From: Candidatus Sabulitectum sp.
Lineage (GTDB): Bacteria; Fermentibacterota; Fermentibacteria; Fermentibacterales; JCC-6
DNA length: 64,000 nt
Assembly (NCBI GenBank): GCA_023139045.1
Contig: JAGLOJ010000024.1
Span: 1-64,000 of the forward strand
Reading direction: 5' to 3'
In this document: positions 35,591-44,625 of the stretch, piece after piece
Layout: each line of letters begins with the position of its first letter
Position numbering within the stretch: the first letter of the stretch is position 1
The notes under the pieces: model-generated
Database searches by the model: none
What the model was told of the DNA's origin: nothing
Seen by the model: the letters and a program-made list of their open reading frames with translations, nothing else
Made by a program: the position numbers and the translations under genes

Positions 35591-36508
35591 TTAACCTTTA
35601 TTCAAAACCATAACAATCTCAGCAGCTATGCTAACTGCTATTTCGGCTGGGGTTTGACTGGAAATCGGGATGCCTATTGGTGTATGCACGGTGCTGATGC
35701 TCTTCTCCGAAAAACCCAGTGAATGCATCTCTTTCAGGATGTGTTCTGCAGTTGCTCTGCTGCCCATCATCCCCAGATATTTCAGATTTTTAGGCAGCAT
35801 CTGTCTCAGTACTGATGAATCTCCCGCATGAGAGGCGGTCATTATTACCACAAGTGCATCGGCATTATCCGGTACAAGAGAGGAGGCTTCATCGTAGCCC
35901 CGAACGATCTTTTTCCATGCTGTTGTGTTTTCAGCCATAGTCCAGACATGTTCACGATTATCTATTATCACCACCCGCAGATCAAGTGAATTCAGTACCG
36001 GAGTAAGAGCAAGACCGCAGTGCCCGCCGCCGAATATGTAGACAGTGAGAGGGGGAACCAGTTCTTCTGTGTATTCCCATGAATCACCTGAGATTCGGAG
36101 CCCGGTATTCAGCGGAGGAAGGTCAAGCAGACGAAGCTCATCGTTGTTCACCAGCAACACCTGTTTTCCCTCAGGCTCCCTTTTTGAAGAAGAGGGTGGA
36201 ATTAGAACAATCTTCTGGCTGCCGGAACAGATCATTCCTGATCTCTGCTCCGGTTCAGCGTTGCCCTTGTGGTCAAATGAAACCAGACAGGGTTTCTTTT
36301 CACCTCCTGCAAGCATCTCCCGTGCTATTGTAATGACCCTGAATTCCATTGAGCCACCACCAACTGAACCTCGGCAGCTTCCTTCAGCTGGAACAACCAT
36401 TTTGAAACCCGCCCTTCCCGGGCAGCTGCCGTGAGTTTCTGCAACAATACACAGAACAGTTTCTAAATTCGCTGCTGCGGAGCTGAGGAATAGATCAAGT
36501 GGTTTCAT
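35591..36508 (-). CDS. xdhC: XdhC/CoxI-family molybdoenzyme maturation factor
   Basis: A 305-residue XdhC-type protein: N-terminal VLCIVAETHGSCPGRAGFKMVV and GSVGGGSMEFRV (XdhC_CoxI domain), a C-terminal Rossmann domain with VYIFGGGHCGLALTPVL, and GMMGSRATAEHILKEM. XdhC binds molybdenum cofactor, promotes its sulfuration and inserts it into xanthine dehydrogenase. It overlaps the membrane protein gene by 4 bp and closes the xdh series. Confidence 0.9.
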   Translation of the reverse strand: MKPLDLFLSSAAANLETVLCIVAETHGSCPGRAGFKMVVPAEGSCRGSVGGGSMEFRVITIAREMLAGGEKKPCLVSFDHKGNAEPEQRSGMICSGSQKIVLIPPSSSKREPEGKQVLLVNNDELRLLDLPPLNTGLRISGDSWEYTEELVPPLTVYIFGGGHCGLALTPVLNSLDLRVVIIDNREHVWTMAENTTAWKKIVRGYDEASSLVPDNADALVVIMTASHAGDSSVLRQMLPKNLKYLGMMGSRATAEHILKEMHSLGFSEKSISTVHTPIGIPISSQTPAEIAVSIAAEIVMVLNKG

Positions 36509-36975
36509 TTGAATATCACCCTGCTTAAAGCATAGTAAATGGCCATTAGTGAGGAAAAAATCGCGCTGGATAAGAACCTCCAGCGAAGAGGTAATTTATT
36601 CTGTATGATGTAATTGGCTGCAAAAGCCAAAGGCAGATTGATTGCGAAGGACTTAAGAGCAATCGAGAGAATAGACCAGTGAACCATTGTTATCTGCCCG
36701 GTGAACAGGAAGATGAAGATCAGGTGTCGGGTAATCCACAGAGGGTTGAAGTAGAGCATGGCGAAGAGGGTTCTGTGCATACCGTTGTATCTGTCATTTA
36801 TGTATGAGAACCAGGCTGGAATCTCCAGTGAGTATACAAGGCCGCCAACAACCATCATTCCCAGAAGTCTGTAAATTGAGAATTCATGAAGAAGCAGCGC
36901 AGCAATCGTGTCTCCAAGCGGGTAGATGATCAATCCGCGGATAACATCAGACTTTTTGTATTTGAGCTGCTTCAA
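36505..36975 (-). CDS. Polytopic membrane protein of unknown function
   Basis: A 156-residue protein with four likely membrane helices (about residues 17-30, 35-52, 75-95, 130-152). I do not recognise its family with confidence; the C-terminal QNKLPLRWRFLSSAIFSSLMAIYYALS has a faint resemblance to Mpv17/PMP22 ends. It overlaps both xdh neighbours by 4 bp, so it is co-expressed with xanthine dehydrogenase and might aid purine or product transport. That role is inference from position only. Confidence 0.55.
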   Translation of the reverse strand: MKQLKYKKSDVIRGLIIYPLGDTIAALLLHEFSIYRLLGMMVVGGLVYSLEIPAWFSYINDRYNGMHRTLFAMLYFNPLWITRHLIFIFLFTGQITMVHWSILSIALKSFAINLPLAFAANYIIQNKLPLRWRFLSSAIFSSLMAIYYALSRVIFK

Positions 36976-39242
36976 CTTCTGTTCCCGGCGGTTAGCGTCA
37001 TCAGAACCCTTTCAGGAGTCATGGGAGCAATATAACCGGGAAAGTTTTTTGGATTGAAAGCATTCATTGCACTAAGAATTGCAAACCATGCGCCTATTCC
37101 GTACATGAACGGGGGCTCTCCGATCGCCTTGGAGCCTTTCAGCCCCACTCCGTCTTCTAGTTCCTCACCTTCAGCAAAGATAATATTTACCTCACCAGGC
37201 ATAAAGCTGATGTCCGGTACCTTGTAAGTGGCGAGAGCGTCCGCAAGAAGACGCTTGCTTCCACTGTCCCAGGAGAGTTCCTCGATAGTTACCCAGCCGA
37301 TGCCCTGAAGCAGGGCACCTTCCACCTGCCCCCGGTCAAGAAGGGGATTAAGTTGACTGCCTCCATGATGGACGATGCTTACCCTGTTCACTTTGTAAGT
37401 GCCCAGCAGGCAGTCAACAGTGACCTCTGTGACAGCTGTGCCGGCCACATGGTATGCGAAGGGTCTGCCTTTTTCCGTAGTCACATCGAAGTGTATTCCC
37501 GGTGTGGCGTAGTGTGCATGGCTGGAGAGGTCTGTTCTGCTCATGTATGCCGCAGTCACAAGTTGATTCCAGGAAAGATTTGTTTTTATCTGTCTGTTCC
37601 ACACATATGAATCTTTCAGTTGCAGCTGTTTAACTTCACAACAAAGTTCACCGGCGGCAACTTCCAGCAACCGTGCTCTGATTTCGCAGCAGGCAATTCT
37701 GGCAGCATTGCCGTTCATGTCTGCGGCAGAGCTGGCTGCAGTAGGAGAGGTGTTTGCCGTTCTTGAGGTGTTAGTTGATTCAACTCTTGTTCGTTCTACA
37801 GGAATAGAGAAAACATTCGCTGTAACCTGCCTGATTCTGGAGTTTACCCCCTGCCCCATTTCAACCGCTCCGGTGCTGATGCCGACACTGCCGTCAGTGT
37901 ACACATGCACCAGCGCATTCGCCTGATTAAGGTAAGTTGTGGTGAAAGATATTCCAAAACAGACAGGCATCATGGAAATGCCTTTTTTCAGATATCTGTT
38001 TTCGCTGTTGAATTTCTGAACAGCTTTACGGGTTTCTGCAGCCTGTGAAAAATCTTCCGCCAGCTTCCAGGAATTCCTGACTTCGTCACAGGTGTATTCC
38101 ATTCCGTACGGGAACAGGTCTCCCGGTTGCAGCAGGTTCATCTTCTGTATTTTTTCAACAGGTATTCCTGTTTCCACGGAAGCCTTGTGAATGGCTGCCT
38201 CAATTACAAACATGGCCTGCGGACCTCCGAAGCCTCTGAATGCGGTGTTGGGTGCCAGATTTGTCCGACAGCAATACCCGGTAGCAACAACATTGGGAAT
38301 GAAATAGCTGCCTGTGCAGTGAAAGAGGGATCTTTCCAGAATGGCTGTTGACAGGTCAGAGACTGCTCCACTGTTCTGATAATAATCCACTTTCCATATG
38401 AGGATTTTCCCTTCTTCATTCAGGCCGATTGTAAAATCAAAGGAGTAGGGATGTCTCTTACCGGTATTCACCAGATCCTCATGTCTTTTCAGAACAAGCT
38501 TTACTGGTCGTCCGGTGAGATGGGTTCCAAGAGCCGTCATTACAGCCCACGGAGTAGCCTGATCTTCCTTGCCTCCGAATGCACCGCCCAGCCTGAGAAC
38601 ATCAACCTGAACAAGATGGATTGGGATACCCAGTACCCGGGCTGCGATTTTTTGTACGAATGAGGGACTCTGAGTAGAGGAGGTAATATGAAGAGCATAA
38701 CCCTCACCGGGAACGCACAGGGCACTCTGTGTTTCCAGATAGAGGTGTTCCTGACCTCCGGTGTCTGCTACTCCACTGATCACATGAGTACATTCTTCAA
38801 GTGCAATTTCAGTGTCTCCGCATGAGAAGGTTCTCGGTGGAGCGATCAGATCGCCGCGCAGAGCAGCTTCTCTCGGGTCGATCACTGCTTGATATTCTTC
38901 AACTTCCATTGAAACAGCATTCACAGCTTTGTAAGCCTGATGTCTGGTTTCTGCCAGCACAATTGCTACCGGCTCTCCGATGAAGTGAACAGTCTCTCCT
39001 GCCAGGAGAGGTTCGTCCATGATAATATTTCCTGTCTCATTCTCTCCCGGAATGTTTTCTGCGGTAATGATCTTGATCACACCAGGCAATGCTTCTGCTT
39101 CAGAAGTATTCACAGACAGTACCTTTCCGTGGGCACAGGATGATGTGAATACTGCAGCATGGAGGGTTCCTTCAGGCTCTGGAATATCTCCGGTAAATAT
39201 TGATTTACCTTTTACATGAAGCATGGCGTCGAAGTGTTTCAT
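36972..39242 (-). CDS. xdhB: Xanthine dehydrogenase molybdenum-binding subunit
   Basis: A 756-residue molybdopterin-binding subunit of the xanthine oxidase family: KSIFTGDIPEPEGTLHAAV at the start, GGAFGGKEDQAT (glutamate that binds the purine), TAFRGFGGPQAMFV (arginine of the purine pocket), and GSKAIGEPPFMYGIG (catalytic glutamate). Both purine-contact residues are present, favouring hypoxanthine/xanthine over aldehyde or CO as substrate. It pairs with the FeS/FAD subunit encoded just upstream (4-bp overlap). Length is typical. Confidence 0.92.
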   Translation of the reverse strand: MKHFDAMLHVKGKSIFTGDIPEPEGTLHAAVFTSSCAHGKVLSVNTSEAEALPGVIKIITAENIPGENETGNIIMDEPLLAGETVHFIGEPVAIVLAETRHQAYKAVNAVSMEVEEYQAVIDPREAALRGDLIAPPRTFSCGDTEIALEECTHVISGVADTGGQEHLYLETQSALCVPGEGYALHITSSTQSPSFVQKIAARVLGIPIHLVQVDVLRLGGAFGGKEDQATPWAVMTALGTHLTGRPVKLVLKRHEDLVNTGKRHPYSFDFTIGLNEEGKILIWKVDYYQNSGAVSDLSTAILERSLFHCTGSYFIPNVVATGYCCRTNLAPNTAFRGFGGPQAMFVIEAAIHKASVETGIPVEKIQKMNLLQPGDLFPYGMEYTCDEVRNSWKLAEDFSQAAETRKAVQKFNSENRYLKKGISMMPVCFGISFTTTYLNQANALVHVYTDGSVGISTGAVEMGQGVNSRIRQVTANVFSIPVERTRVESTNTSRTANTSPTAASSAADMNGNAARIACCEIRARLLEVAAGELCCEVKQLQLKDSYVWNRQIKTNLSWNQLVTAAYMSRTDLSSHAHYATPGIHFDVTTEKGRPFAYHVAGTAVTEVTVDCLLGTYKVNRVSIVHHGGSQLNPLLDRGQVEGALLQGIGWVTIEELSWDSGSKRLLADALATYKVPDISFMPGEVNIIFAEGEELEDGVGLKGSKAIGEPPFMYGIGAWFAILSAMNAFNPKNFPGYIAPMTPERVLMTLTAGNRS

Positions 39243-40615
39243 TGCCGAACTCTTCTTGTGAGGTGAGCCCTGATTTGAGCCTTCAGCAGTTCATTCTTGT
39301 ATTCCTTTGCGCCTCTTACATCGCTTATGGGTGAGATCTCGGCAGCCGCCACCAGGCAGGCTTCTTTAATGGTTTCTTCGGAAATAGTTTTACCACACAG
39401 GTATTCTCCGGTTTTCACAAGCAGAAGAGGAATTGGAGATACACCACCGGCAGAAACCCTTGCAGAAAGAATGACATCATCCTTAACTCTGAAAAGCATT
39501 GATGAATTTACGCTTGCAATATCCAGATACTCCCGCTTGCATACCTTCAGCGAAGAAAGTACAGATCCTCTTTCCGGAACCGGGAAGGATACTTCTGTGA
39601 GGATTTCACCCGGCTGCATATAAAGTTTTTTGTAACCCAGGTAGAACCCACTCAAAGGTACAGACCTTTGAGAAATGGTCACTGACGCATTCAGGGCAAG
39701 AAACACTATTGCCAGGTCGGCAATGGGTGAGGCGTTAACGATGTTTCCGCCAACGGTGGCTCTTGACCTGATCTGAGTTGATGATACTCTTGAAAGAAAG
39801 CTTTTCAAATTCGGGAAGAGGCCCGATAGAACAGTTGACTCTCTAAGTTGACTGAAGGTAACAGAGGAACCGATTCTGACAAGTTCGTGATCTGTGTGTA
39901 TGAAATTCAGATCATCTCTCCGGGAGAGAAATTCGGGCCGCTCACCGGATAACCTGTCGCTTGAGTGTACATAGATGTCGGTTCCACCGGCAATAACTGT
40001 TCCATCTGTTGAATCCTCACAGACGGGCAGCTTCTTCAGCCGTTCACTTATGGTGTTGAAGGATGACGGTACATGCCCTTTGTCGATGAGCATTTCCAGT
40101 CGATTTTCACATTTCAGGGGGAGTTCATTCATGACAGCATCAACCGCCCTTTTCACGGCGATGTAACCGGTACACCGGCAGATGTTACCGTCCAGAGATT
40201 CCATGGCTGCCGAGACTGAAAGCTCGGATGATCCCAGCAGGCAGCCCGTAAGGCTCATTATCATTCCCGGAGTGCAGAAGCCGCACTGAGACGCCGCTTC
40301 ATCATAGAATGATCTTTGAAAAGGAGTGAGCTCATCATTACCACCGTGACGTTCATCACTGCTCAGCCCTTCGATGGTTACCAGATGACAGCCTGCAATC
40401 TCTCCAATGGGCAGGAGGCAGGAACAGACAGCAGAGTACTCGATTCCAGCTTTTCCAGGTCTGCCGACAACAACGGTACACGCCCCGCAATCGCCTTCCC
40501 TGCACCCTTCTTTTGTACCCTTGAGACCGCTTTGCGAACGTATCCAGTCAAGTACCGGAAGCCCTCCGGGGCAGTCCACAGTGATTTCCTTATTGTTGCA
40601 GATAAATGAAATCAT
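39239..40615 (-). CDS. xdhA: Xanthine dehydrogenase FeS/FAD subunit
   Basis: A 458-residue subunit. It has two [2Fe-2S] sites: the plant-ferredoxin type (GCREGDCGACTVV) at about residues 35-50 and the helical type (QCGFCTPGM ... GNICRCTGY) at about 110-155. An FAD domain follows (VIAGGTDIYVHSSDR; ATVGGNIVNASPIADLA). It passes electrons from the molybdenum site to FAD and NAD+. The ATG at 40615 follows GGGAGG; in-frame codons upstream to 40744 lie in the divergent promoter region. The gene is divergent from tupA. Confidence 0.92.
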   Translation of the reverse strand: MISFICNNKEITVDCPGGLPVLDWIRSQSGLKGTKEGCREGDCGACTVVVGRPGKAGIEYSAVCSCLLPIGEIAGCHLVTIEGLSSDERHGGNDELTPFQRSFYDEAASQCGFCTPGMIMSLTGCLLGSSELSVSAAMESLDGNICRCTGYIAVKRAVDAVMNELPLKCENRLEMLIDKGHVPSSFNTISERLKKLPVCEDSTDGTVIAGGTDIYVHSSDRLSGERPEFLSRRDDLNFIHTDHELVRIGSSVTFSQLRESTVLSGLFPNLKSFLSRVSSTQIRSRATVGGNIVNASPIADLAIVFLALNASVTISQRSVPLSGFYLGYKKLYMQPGEILTEVSFPVPERGSVLSSLKVCKREYLDIASVNSSMLFRVKDDVILSARVSAGGVSPIPLLLVKTGEYLCGKTISEETIKEACLVAAAEISPISDVRGAKEYKNELLKAQIRAHLTRRVRQ

Positions 40616-40653
40616 AATTCCTCCCGCGCACAACAATAACCCAAATACCCCAG

Positions 40654-40667
40654 CTGCGGTACTGCAG
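40654..40667. promoter_or_regulatory. Short palindrome between xdhA and tupA
   Basis: ctgcggtactgcag is a 14-bp palindrome with one mismatched pair, centred on GTAC, about 40 bp upstream of the xdhA start and 115 bp upstream of tupA. It could be an operator for either gene. It does not resemble the ModE site. Confidence 0.3.
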
Positions 40668-40693
40668 AACAATTCAAGCTTACCGGAATATGG

Positions 40694-40722
40694 TTGTGCA
40701 TATTTGACATAACGGGTATATT
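40694..40722 (+). promoter_or_regulatory. Candidate promoter of tupABC
   Basis: TTGTGC at 40694-40699, a 17-nt spacer and TATATT at 40717-40722. The transcript start would fall about 50 nt before the tupA ATG. A perfect TTGACA at 40704 has no matching -10 at normal distance. Confidence 0.4.
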
Positions 40723-40780
40723 TGCCTGCCCTGTCAGTACACATGATCTGTTTAACCAGTCAATAGGGAGTTTAGAAGAC

Positions 40781-41686
40781 ATGAAGAGATCACTTGCTGT
40801 TTCTCTCTTTCTGCTTGCCTTTGTTTTTGCCGGATGTGGTGAGGAGTCTGAGCCACCGCAGACAGCCGAGGCAGCGGCTGCAGTAGAAAAAGTTTCTGAA
40901 TCGGCCGCTACCCCGCCCATGGCCAGAGTGGAGCGTCTTCGCGTTGCCACAACCACAAGTCTTTACGATACAGGTCTCTGGGGATACCTTGAGCCCATGT
41001 TCGAGGATCGGTTCGATGTAGAACTTGATGTGCTTTATGCTGGTACAGGTAAAGCAATTGACTGGGGGAAGCGTGGTGATGTGGATGTTATTACTGTTCA
41101 CTCCCGGGCTCGGGAAGAGCTTTTTGTATCAGAGGGGTACGGCGTAGAGCGAGTGCCGTTCGCATACAACTACTTCCTGATAGTTGGACCTGCCGATGAC
41201 CCTGCCGGTATTTCGGGAATGAACCCCGAGGAAGCTTTTGCAGTTCTCATGGATAACGGTGAAGCCATCTTCGTAAGCAGAGGCGACGATTCAGGCACAC
41301 ACGGTAAGGAAAAATCCATCTGGACAGCCGCGGGATTCGATTATGACAGTGATGTCCGTACTGCTGGAGCCTGGTATGTAGAGGGTGGCAGCGGCATGGG
41401 ACCCACACTTGTAATGGCCAACGAGATGCAGGGTTATACCCTTTCTGACATTGGCACATACCTGGCCTACCAGGGAGATCTCGACCTTGTTCCGATTGTT
41501 GACCAGGGCGACGCTCTCCTTAATGTGTATTCAGTTCTTCAGGTTGAAGCATCCGGGAATCCTGAGCTTTCCCTTGCTCTGGTAGAGTTTCTGACTTCTC
41601 CTGACATTCAGCAGCTTATTGGGAACTACGGTCTTGAAGTCTACGGTATTCAGCTCTTCACACCCTGCGCAGGACAAGAGATCTAG
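40781..41686 (+). CDS. tupA: Tungstate-binding lipoprotein TupA
   Basis: A 301-residue substrate-binding lipoprotein (lipobox VFAGC). The mature domain starts RLRVATTTSLYDTGLWGYL; TTTS is the TupA oxyanion-contact motif. Further matches are VSRGDDSGTHGKEKSIW and GMGPTLVMANEMQGYTLSDIGTYL. TupA binds tungstate very tightly and delivers it to TupBC. The ATG at 40781 gives a proper signal peptide. It is divergent from the xdh genes. Confidence 0.9.
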   Translation: MKRSLAVSLFLLAFVFAGCGEESEPPQTAEAAAAVEKVSESAATPPMARVERLRVATTTSLYDTGLWGYLEPMFEDRFDVELDVLYAGTGKAIDWGKRGDVDVITVHSRAREELFVSEGYGVERVPFAYNYFLIVGPADDPAGISGMNPEEAFAVLMDNGEAIFVSRGDDSGTHGKEKSIWTAAGFDYDSDVRTAGAWYVEGGSGMGPTLVMANEMQGYTLSDIGTYLAYQGDLDLVPIVDQGDALLNVYSVLQVEASGNPELSLALVEFLTSPDIQQLIGNYGLEVYGIQLFTPCAGQEI

Positions 41687-41690
41687 GAAC

Positions 41691-42392
41691 ATGACTCACC
41701 TGTTTGAAGCGTTCAACATTGCCCTTCGGATGATTGTCACCGGTGACTCCGTGGTGTTCTCCATTGCCCTCCGAACTTTGCTGATCGCTTCCACGTCCAC
41801 TCTTGCAGCGACACTGCTGTTTGTGCCGCTGGGCTGTATGGTTCACTTCAGCACTTTCAGGGGCAAACGTCTTGCTGTGGGTTTTATACAGACAATGTAC
41901 AGTGTGCCCACGGTTTTCGTGGGCATGCTTGTTTTCCTGATGGTTTCCCGAAGCGGACCTATCGGGGGAATGGGGCTTCTGTTCAGCCCCTGGGCAATTA
42001 TCCTGGGAGAGATCGTACTGATTGCACCGATAATCACCGGTTTGACCATTTCTGCTCTCCAGAGTACGGGAAAATGTCTTGAAGACACTGCCACAGCACT
42101 CGGAGCAGGGCGGGGAATCATGATTCTCAAAGTGCTGACTGAGGCAAAATACACGATGCTGACTTCAGTACTTATGGGTTTCGGCAGAGCAGTTTCCGAA
42201 GTTGGTGTGGCTATTATGGTGGGTGGAAATATCTCCGGTTATACCAGAACACTGACCACAGCAATTGCTCTGGGTGTGGGAAAAGGGGAGACAGCATCAT
42301 CAATCGCTCTGGGGTTGATACTTCTGTTCCTGGCCATGATGGTCAGTATCGTTGTTAACCTCCTTCAGCACGGACACGGAGGGGAAAAATGA
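41691..42392 (+). CDS. tupB: Tungstate ABC transporter permease TupB
   Basis: A 233-residue permease with five to six helices and the EAA-loop-like stretch LQSTGKCLEDTATALGAGRG followed by LKVLTEAKYTMLTSVLMGFGRAVSEVGVAIMVGGN. This matches TupB/CysTW-type inner-membrane permeases. It starts at ATG 41691, 4 bp after the tupA stop, with AGGAAC before it, and overlaps tupC by 4 bp. Confidence 0.9.
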   Translation: MTHLFEAFNIALRMIVTGDSVVFSIALRTLLIASTSTLAATLLFVPLGCMVHFSTFRGKRLAVGFIQTMYSVPTVFVGMLVFLMVSRSGPIGGMGLLFSPWAIILGEIVLIAPIITGLTISALQSTGKCLEDTATALGAGRGIMILKVLTEAKYTMLTSVLMGFGRAVSEVGVAIMVGGNISGYTRTLTTAIALGVGKGETASSIALGLILLFLAMMVSIVVNLLQHGHGGEK

Positions 42393-43438
42393 TCCTTCAG
42401 ATGAAGAACATCCGGCTGAAGAGGGAAAAAAACAGGATACTGAACGGTGTTTCCCTGGATGTTCCAGAAGGTTGCTTTTTTGTTCTTATGGGACCCACAG
42501 GTTGCGGGAAAACCACCCTTCTCCGTCTGGCAGGCCTGCTGGACAGGCCGGATTCAGGTAAAATTCTTTTCAAAGGAACATCGCTTCCTCGAAAAGGGAA
42601 GAATCTGCTTCAAACCAGGCGGCGGATCGCAACCATGTTCCAGAGTCCTGTGATGTTCAGAGGTACAGTGTCATCAAATATCGCATGGGGACTTAAAATA
42701 CGGGGCATTCCCAAGACAGAAATAATCAGGCGTGTAGAGCAGATACTTGGGTTTGTCGGACTGGATGGCTTTGCCGGCAGATATGCTTCTACACTCTCTG
42801 GAGGGGAAAAGCGAAGAGCTGCTCTGGCAAGAGCGCTTGTCCTTGAACCGGAACTGCTCATTCTGGATGAGCCCACCACATCACTTGATCCCGCATTCAA
42901 GCGTGATCTCCTCGGTAGAATGAAAGAGATTCATGCAAGAACCGGAACTACCTTCCTGATGGCCACCCACGACTTTACAGACGCTCTTGCAGTGGGAACA
43001 GTTGGTGCAGTGATGCGCGACGGTCTCATCGAGCAATCCGGGTCGATGGATGATATTCTTTTCAAACCCGACAACCATTTCATGGCTTCCTTCACCGGTG
43101 TAAGGAACATTTTCCCTGCGGAATTTCAGGGGTTCAAGGCCAGAATAAGAGAGCTTTCCATTGCACATGCAGAAGACAGGCACGGGCATGGATTCCTCGC
43201 GATCCCACCGGAAGTCATTGTATTGTCTCTTTCTCCAAAAATCACCAGTGAGCGGAACCGGTTCACAGGAGTTGTTAAATCAATTGAGAGAAACGGAACC
43301 AACTGGGATATTGTCGTAGAGGTTGCCGGTGTTTCTTTGATTGTTGCCATTACAACCGGAGCCCTGAACGAACTTTTCATTACACCAGGTTCCACTATTC
43401 ACCTTTCTTTCAAAGCCAGCGCTGTTCATCTTTTTTAG
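42389..43438 (+). CDS. tupC: Tungstate ABC transporter ATPase TupC
   Basis: A 349-residue ABC ATPase: Walker A GPTGCGKTTLLR (about residue 32), Q-loop TMFQSPVMFRG, signature LSGGEKRRAALARAL, Walker B LLILDEPTTSLDP and switch histidine MATHDFTDAL. The C-terminal 110 residues form a TOBE-like oxyanion-sensing domain (TSERNRFTGVVKSIERNGTN...). It powers tungstate uptake with TupB. Confidence 0.9.
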   Translation: MILQMKNIRLKREKNRILNGVSLDVPEGCFFVLMGPTGCGKTTLLRLAGLLDRPDSGKILFKGTSLPRKGKNLLQTRRRIATMFQSPVMFRGTVSSNIAWGLKIRGIPKTEIIRRVEQILGFVGLDGFAGRYASTLSGGEKRRAALARALVLEPELLILDEPTTSLDPAFKRDLLGRMKEIHARTGTTFLMATHDFTDALAVGTVGAVMRDGLIEQSGSMDDILFKPDNHFMASFTGVRNIFPAEFQGFKARIRELSIAHAEDRHGHGFLAIPPEVIVLSLSPKITSERNRFTGVVKSIERNGTNWDIVVEVAGVSLIVAITTGALNELFITPGSTIHLSFKASAVHLF

Positions 43439-43630
43439 ATTTATTTACCGTTTGCCATATTGATTGAAAAGAAGCATCTTCAGGCTTATTGATTGATGCG
43501 GATCAGAGCACTCCTGAGTGCAATTTTTCTGTATGTTTACATGTGGGTGAATCGCTCTGTGCAGAAGAATTCTGCATCACAATTAATTGCAAATGGAATT
43601 GTTCCAGCAGATGGAAAGAAGGTTTCTCCG

Positions 43631-44095
43631 TTGCTTGATATCTTTGTAGATGCTGATGCATGCCCGGTCAAACAGGAAATATTCAGAGTCGCTAAGCGAT
43701 ACGGTTTGAAGGTTCTTCTGGTTTCGAATTCATGGATGCGCATTCCCGATTCAAGTTGCCTTGAACTGGTTGTGGTGGACAAGGGAAAAGATGTAGCAGA
43801 CGACTGGATTGTTGAGCATGCAGGCATCGATGACATAGTTATTTCCGGAGACATACCTCTTGCCTCCCAATGTATCAAGAAGGGAGCTCAGGTGCTGGGC
43901 AATACAGGACGCCCTTTTACTGAGGATAATATCGGAAATGCCCTGTCGGTAAGAAATCTTCTCAGTGATCTCAGGGAACAGGGAATTGTGACTGGAGGCC
44001 CCAAACCTTTCGCGAAAAAAGACCGTTCAAGATTTCTGCAGGCACTTGATGAAATAATAGTGAAAATTCGGCGAAGAAACGGCATTAGATCGTGA
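43631..44095 (+). CDS. UPF0178 (YaiI/YqxD) family protein
   Basis: A 154-residue protein opening LDIFVDADACPVKQEI, the UPF0178 signature, with DKGKDVADDWIVEHAGIDDIVISGDIPLA and GNTGRPFTEDNIG. The fold is PIN/NYN-nuclease-like with conserved aspartates (DADACP, D in GDIPLA), so an RNase-like role has been proposed; the function is not established. The TTG at 43631, after AAGG, gives the family's usual length. Longer in-frame starts back to 43493 would add about 46 residues with a hydrophobic stretch, so the start is uncertain. Confidence 0.8.
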   Translation: MLDIFVDADACPVKQEIFRVAKRYGLKVLLVSNSWMRIPDSSCLELVVVDKGKDVADDWIVEHAGIDDIVISGDIPLASQCIKKGAQVLGNTGRPFTEDNIGNALSVRNLLSDLREQGIVTGGPKPFAKKDRSRFLQALDEIIVKIRRRNGIRS

Positions 44096-44114
44096 ATGAC
44101 ATAATGGGGCTTGC

Positions 44115-44513
44115 ATGAATGCCATTGAAAGTGTTCCTGGAATAACTGAGATTATCGGAAAGAATATATGGTATCACGGCAGCCCTGCCAGACTCACCAG
44201 TATTCGCTCAGGCTCGACAATAACCGGCAATAAAACTCTTGCGATGGCGTTTTCGCACAAACCGGTCAAAGTGCTTATTGAAGTTACAGAGAATGAAGAA
44301 ACTGGCATAAAAACAGTTGTTCTGAAGCAGGATGGCTCACGAAGAGGCTATCTTTACAGGGTGATTGTTGATGATCCGGAAGTGGATACACGAGAAGACC
44401 CCGAATCAGTGATGTTTCCAGGTGACGAGGTTCTTACTACCAGGGAACTCCGGGTGGAGCTGCTGGAGGAAATTGCTTTGAGAAGTGAATACATCTTTGA
44501 CATAAACTGCTGA
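44115..44513 (+). CDS. Small protein with ADP-ribosyltransferase-like motif
   Basis: A 132-residue protein. Residues 18-52 read IWYHGSPARLTSIRSGSTIT followed by NKTLAMAFSHKP, resembling the N-terminal YHGS strand, GS-T-loop and A-x-x-F-A helix of small ADP-ribosyltransferase-fold proteins (DUF3990-like, RNA 2'-phosphotransferase-like). A late acidic segment (GDEVLTTRELRVELLEEI) could carry the catalytic glutamate. This is a pattern-level assignment. The gene follows the UPF0178 gene by 19 bp and is not next to a recognisable antitoxin. Confidence 0.55.
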   Translation: MNAIESVPGITEIIGKNIWYHGSPARLTSIRSGSTITGNKTLAMAFSHKPVKVLIEVTENEETGIKTVVLKQDGSRRGYLYRVIVDDPEVDTREDPESVMFPGDEVLTTRELRVELLEEIALRSEYIFDINC

Positions 44514-44573
44514 ACTGAAAAGCAGAGGGATATATGCTGATTCCCGCAGTGGCAAAGCAGTTGCTCGTACAAA

Positions 44574-44607
44574 TGAAAACCCCTCCCCCGAGAATTCGGG
44601 GAAGGGG
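44574..44607 (-). terminator. Rho-independent terminator of the secreted-protein gene
   Basis: GC-rich hairpin 44580-44607 (cccctcccccga pairing with tcggggaagggg, with one bulge), followed on the minus strand by TTTTCATTTG. It lies between convergent genes and may act on both. Confidence 0.8.
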
Positions 44608-44625
44608 TATACAATTCGGATTCTG

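Noticed and set aside
40616-40780. Molybdenum/tungsten cofactor riboswitch between xdhA and tupA
   Set aside because: No extended paired architecture of the Moco RNA motif could be found in the 165 bp; only one short palindrome is present.
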